DNA of 14,335 nucleotides from contig CAMPGG010000055.1 of NCBI GenBank assembly GCA_946885335.1, positions 1 to 14,335 of the forward strand. The letters run 5' to 3'. Made by a program: the position numbers and the translations under genes. The stretch is from an uncultured Chitinophagaceae bacterium (lineage in GTDB: Bacteria; Bacteroidota; Bacteroidia; Chitinophagales; Chitinophagaceae). Of the stretch, positions 13,753-14,335 are shown piece after piece (position 1 is the first letter of the stretch; each line of letters begins with the position of its first letter). The notes below the pieces were generated by a model. The model was not told the DNA's origin, did no database searches, and was given only the letters and a program-made list of their open reading frames with translations.

Positions 13753-14289
13753 ATGAAACAGTTATTTTTATGCTTTGCTTCTCTTACTTTATTAATAGCG
13801 TGTGGCGATGATAAAACAGAAACATTAGCCAGTAAAGGCGGGGAAGAAGCCGCGCCTGCCGTGCAATTACCGTATACGGCCTCGTATTCTTCGGATTTTG
13901 AATTGGGCAATCCAGAATATAGTGCAACAGTACTGCAGGGTGGCTGGAAAGACTGGGAAAATAATACGATGGATAATATGAGAAATTGGGCCGCTGATAC
14001 TATCGTAGCTTTTCACAGTGATAACGTGATGGTAAGTGGGGTGGATAGTCTAATGGCGCGGTGGAAACGTGGCAGGGCAACTTATACTTCGGTTATTGAT
14101 ACCATTGATGCAGTTATGCCCGTTTACAGCAAAGACAGGAAAGAAAATTGGGTATTGGTTTGGGCCACTGAAATTAATACCAATGCGGCCGGTAAAGTTG
14201 ATACGGTTTACCTGATGGAAACTTATCGGATAAATAAAGACGGCAAAGCAGATATGTTACTGCAGTATGAAAGGAATGATAGAAATTAA
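13753..14289 (+). CDS. Small envelope lipoprotein, possibly NTF2/SnoaL-like
   Basis: This 178-residue protein has a clear lipoprotein signal: MKQLFLCFASLTLLIAC with Cys17, then acidic GDDKTE. A low-complexity Gly/Glu/Ala linker (about 25-38) leads to the folded part. The pattern there (ENNTMDNMRNWAADTIVAF, SGVDSLMARWKRGRATYTSV, NWVLVWATEINTN, DTVYLMETYRINKDGKAD, LLQYER) resembles NTF2/SnoaL-like cone folds, in which a helix is followed by a curved sheet and the last strand ends in a short Lys-Asp-Gly turn. That fold call is from pattern and is tentative; no catalytic residues can be named. It is probably anchored in the outer membrane. The gene is monocistronic: divergent from the EEP gene across 259 bp and followed at once by a terminator. 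Confidence 0.85.
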   Translation: MKQLFLCFASLTLLIACGDDKTETLASKGGEEAAPAVQLPYTASYSSDFELGNPEYSATVLQGGWKDWENNTMDNMRNWAADTIVAFHSDNVMVSGVDSLMARWKRGRATYTSVIDTIDAVMPVYSKDRKENWVLVWATEINTNAAGKVDTVYLMETYRINKDGKADMLLQYERNDRN

Positions 14290-14306
14290 TTAATTCTCTT
14301 ATTGTG

Positions 14307-14335
14307 AAAAAACCCTGCTGTAAGGCGGGGTTTTT
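14307..14335 (+). terminator. Rho-independent terminator of the small lipoprotein gene
   Basis: CCCTGC (14313-14318) pairs with GCGGGG (14325-14330), six pairs with one U-G wobble, around loop TGTAAG. An A-run (14307-14312) and a T-run (14331 to the window edge) flank the stem. It begins 17 bp after the stop codon. The A-run means it could also work on the opposite strand. Confidence 0.9.

Noticed and set aside
1..14335. Possible defence island, prophage, insertion sequence or CRISPR array
   Set aside because: No transposase, integrase, phage structural gene, nuclease-helicase cluster, terminal inverted repeat pair or regular spacer-repeat pattern was seen. Every convincing gene has an ordinary housekeeping or envelope type.

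Overview
The window looks like chromosomal DNA of a Bacteroidota member, most likely family Chitinophagaceae. This rests on protein style: a type B type-IX-secretion C-terminal domain, a Reg_prop/Y_Y_Y LytS-type kinase with a LytTR regulator, a BNR/VPS10-like secreted protein, and lipoproteins with Bacteroidota-like lipoboxes. The DNA is AT-rich, lacks strong Shine-Dalgarno sequences and has a few TAnnTTTG -7 boxes. The taxonomy is inferred from style, not from a marker gene.

Layout. Positions 1-686 hold the 5' part of a minus-strand BNR-repeat protein that runs off the left edge. A secreted MORN-like repeat protein is divergent from it (747-1448). A convergent gap with two 7-bp-periodic repeat blocks follows, then a minus-strand two-component operon: sensor kinase 5564-2364 and LytTR regulator 2367-1621, overlapping by 4 bp. 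Divergent from the kinase is a beta-helix surface lipoprotein (5843-7000), closed by a strong terminator. Next come a minus-strand secreted esterase (7294-8151), a divergent DUF1801 protein (8265-8636) and, with no gap, a convergent T9SS type B adhesin-like protein (8637-10568).

Positions 10569-10964 have no convincing gene. They contain a diverged 51-54 bp repeat with hairpins and a long terminator for the next minus-strand gene, a sulfide:quinone-oxidoreductase-like flavoprotein (10965-12164). Its upstream region has a perfect CRP/FNR-type site, a stem-loop and a 16-bp palindrome. A membrane-anchored endonuclease/exonuclease/phosphatase-family protein (12390-13493) and a small divergent lipoprotein (13753-14289, with terminator) complete the window.

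How the genes fit together. Most products are exported or envelope proteins. The clearest functional unit is the kinase/regulator pair, whose most obvious nearby candidate target is the divergent beta-helix lipoprotein; that link is inference. I see no rRNA, tRNA, CRISPR array, insertion sequence, phage or defence module, and no convincing new multi-gene system. The most unusual material is non-coding: the periodic repeats after stop codons, the 10.7 kb repeat/hairpin region and the operator-like palindromes around 12.2-12.4 and 13.5 kb.
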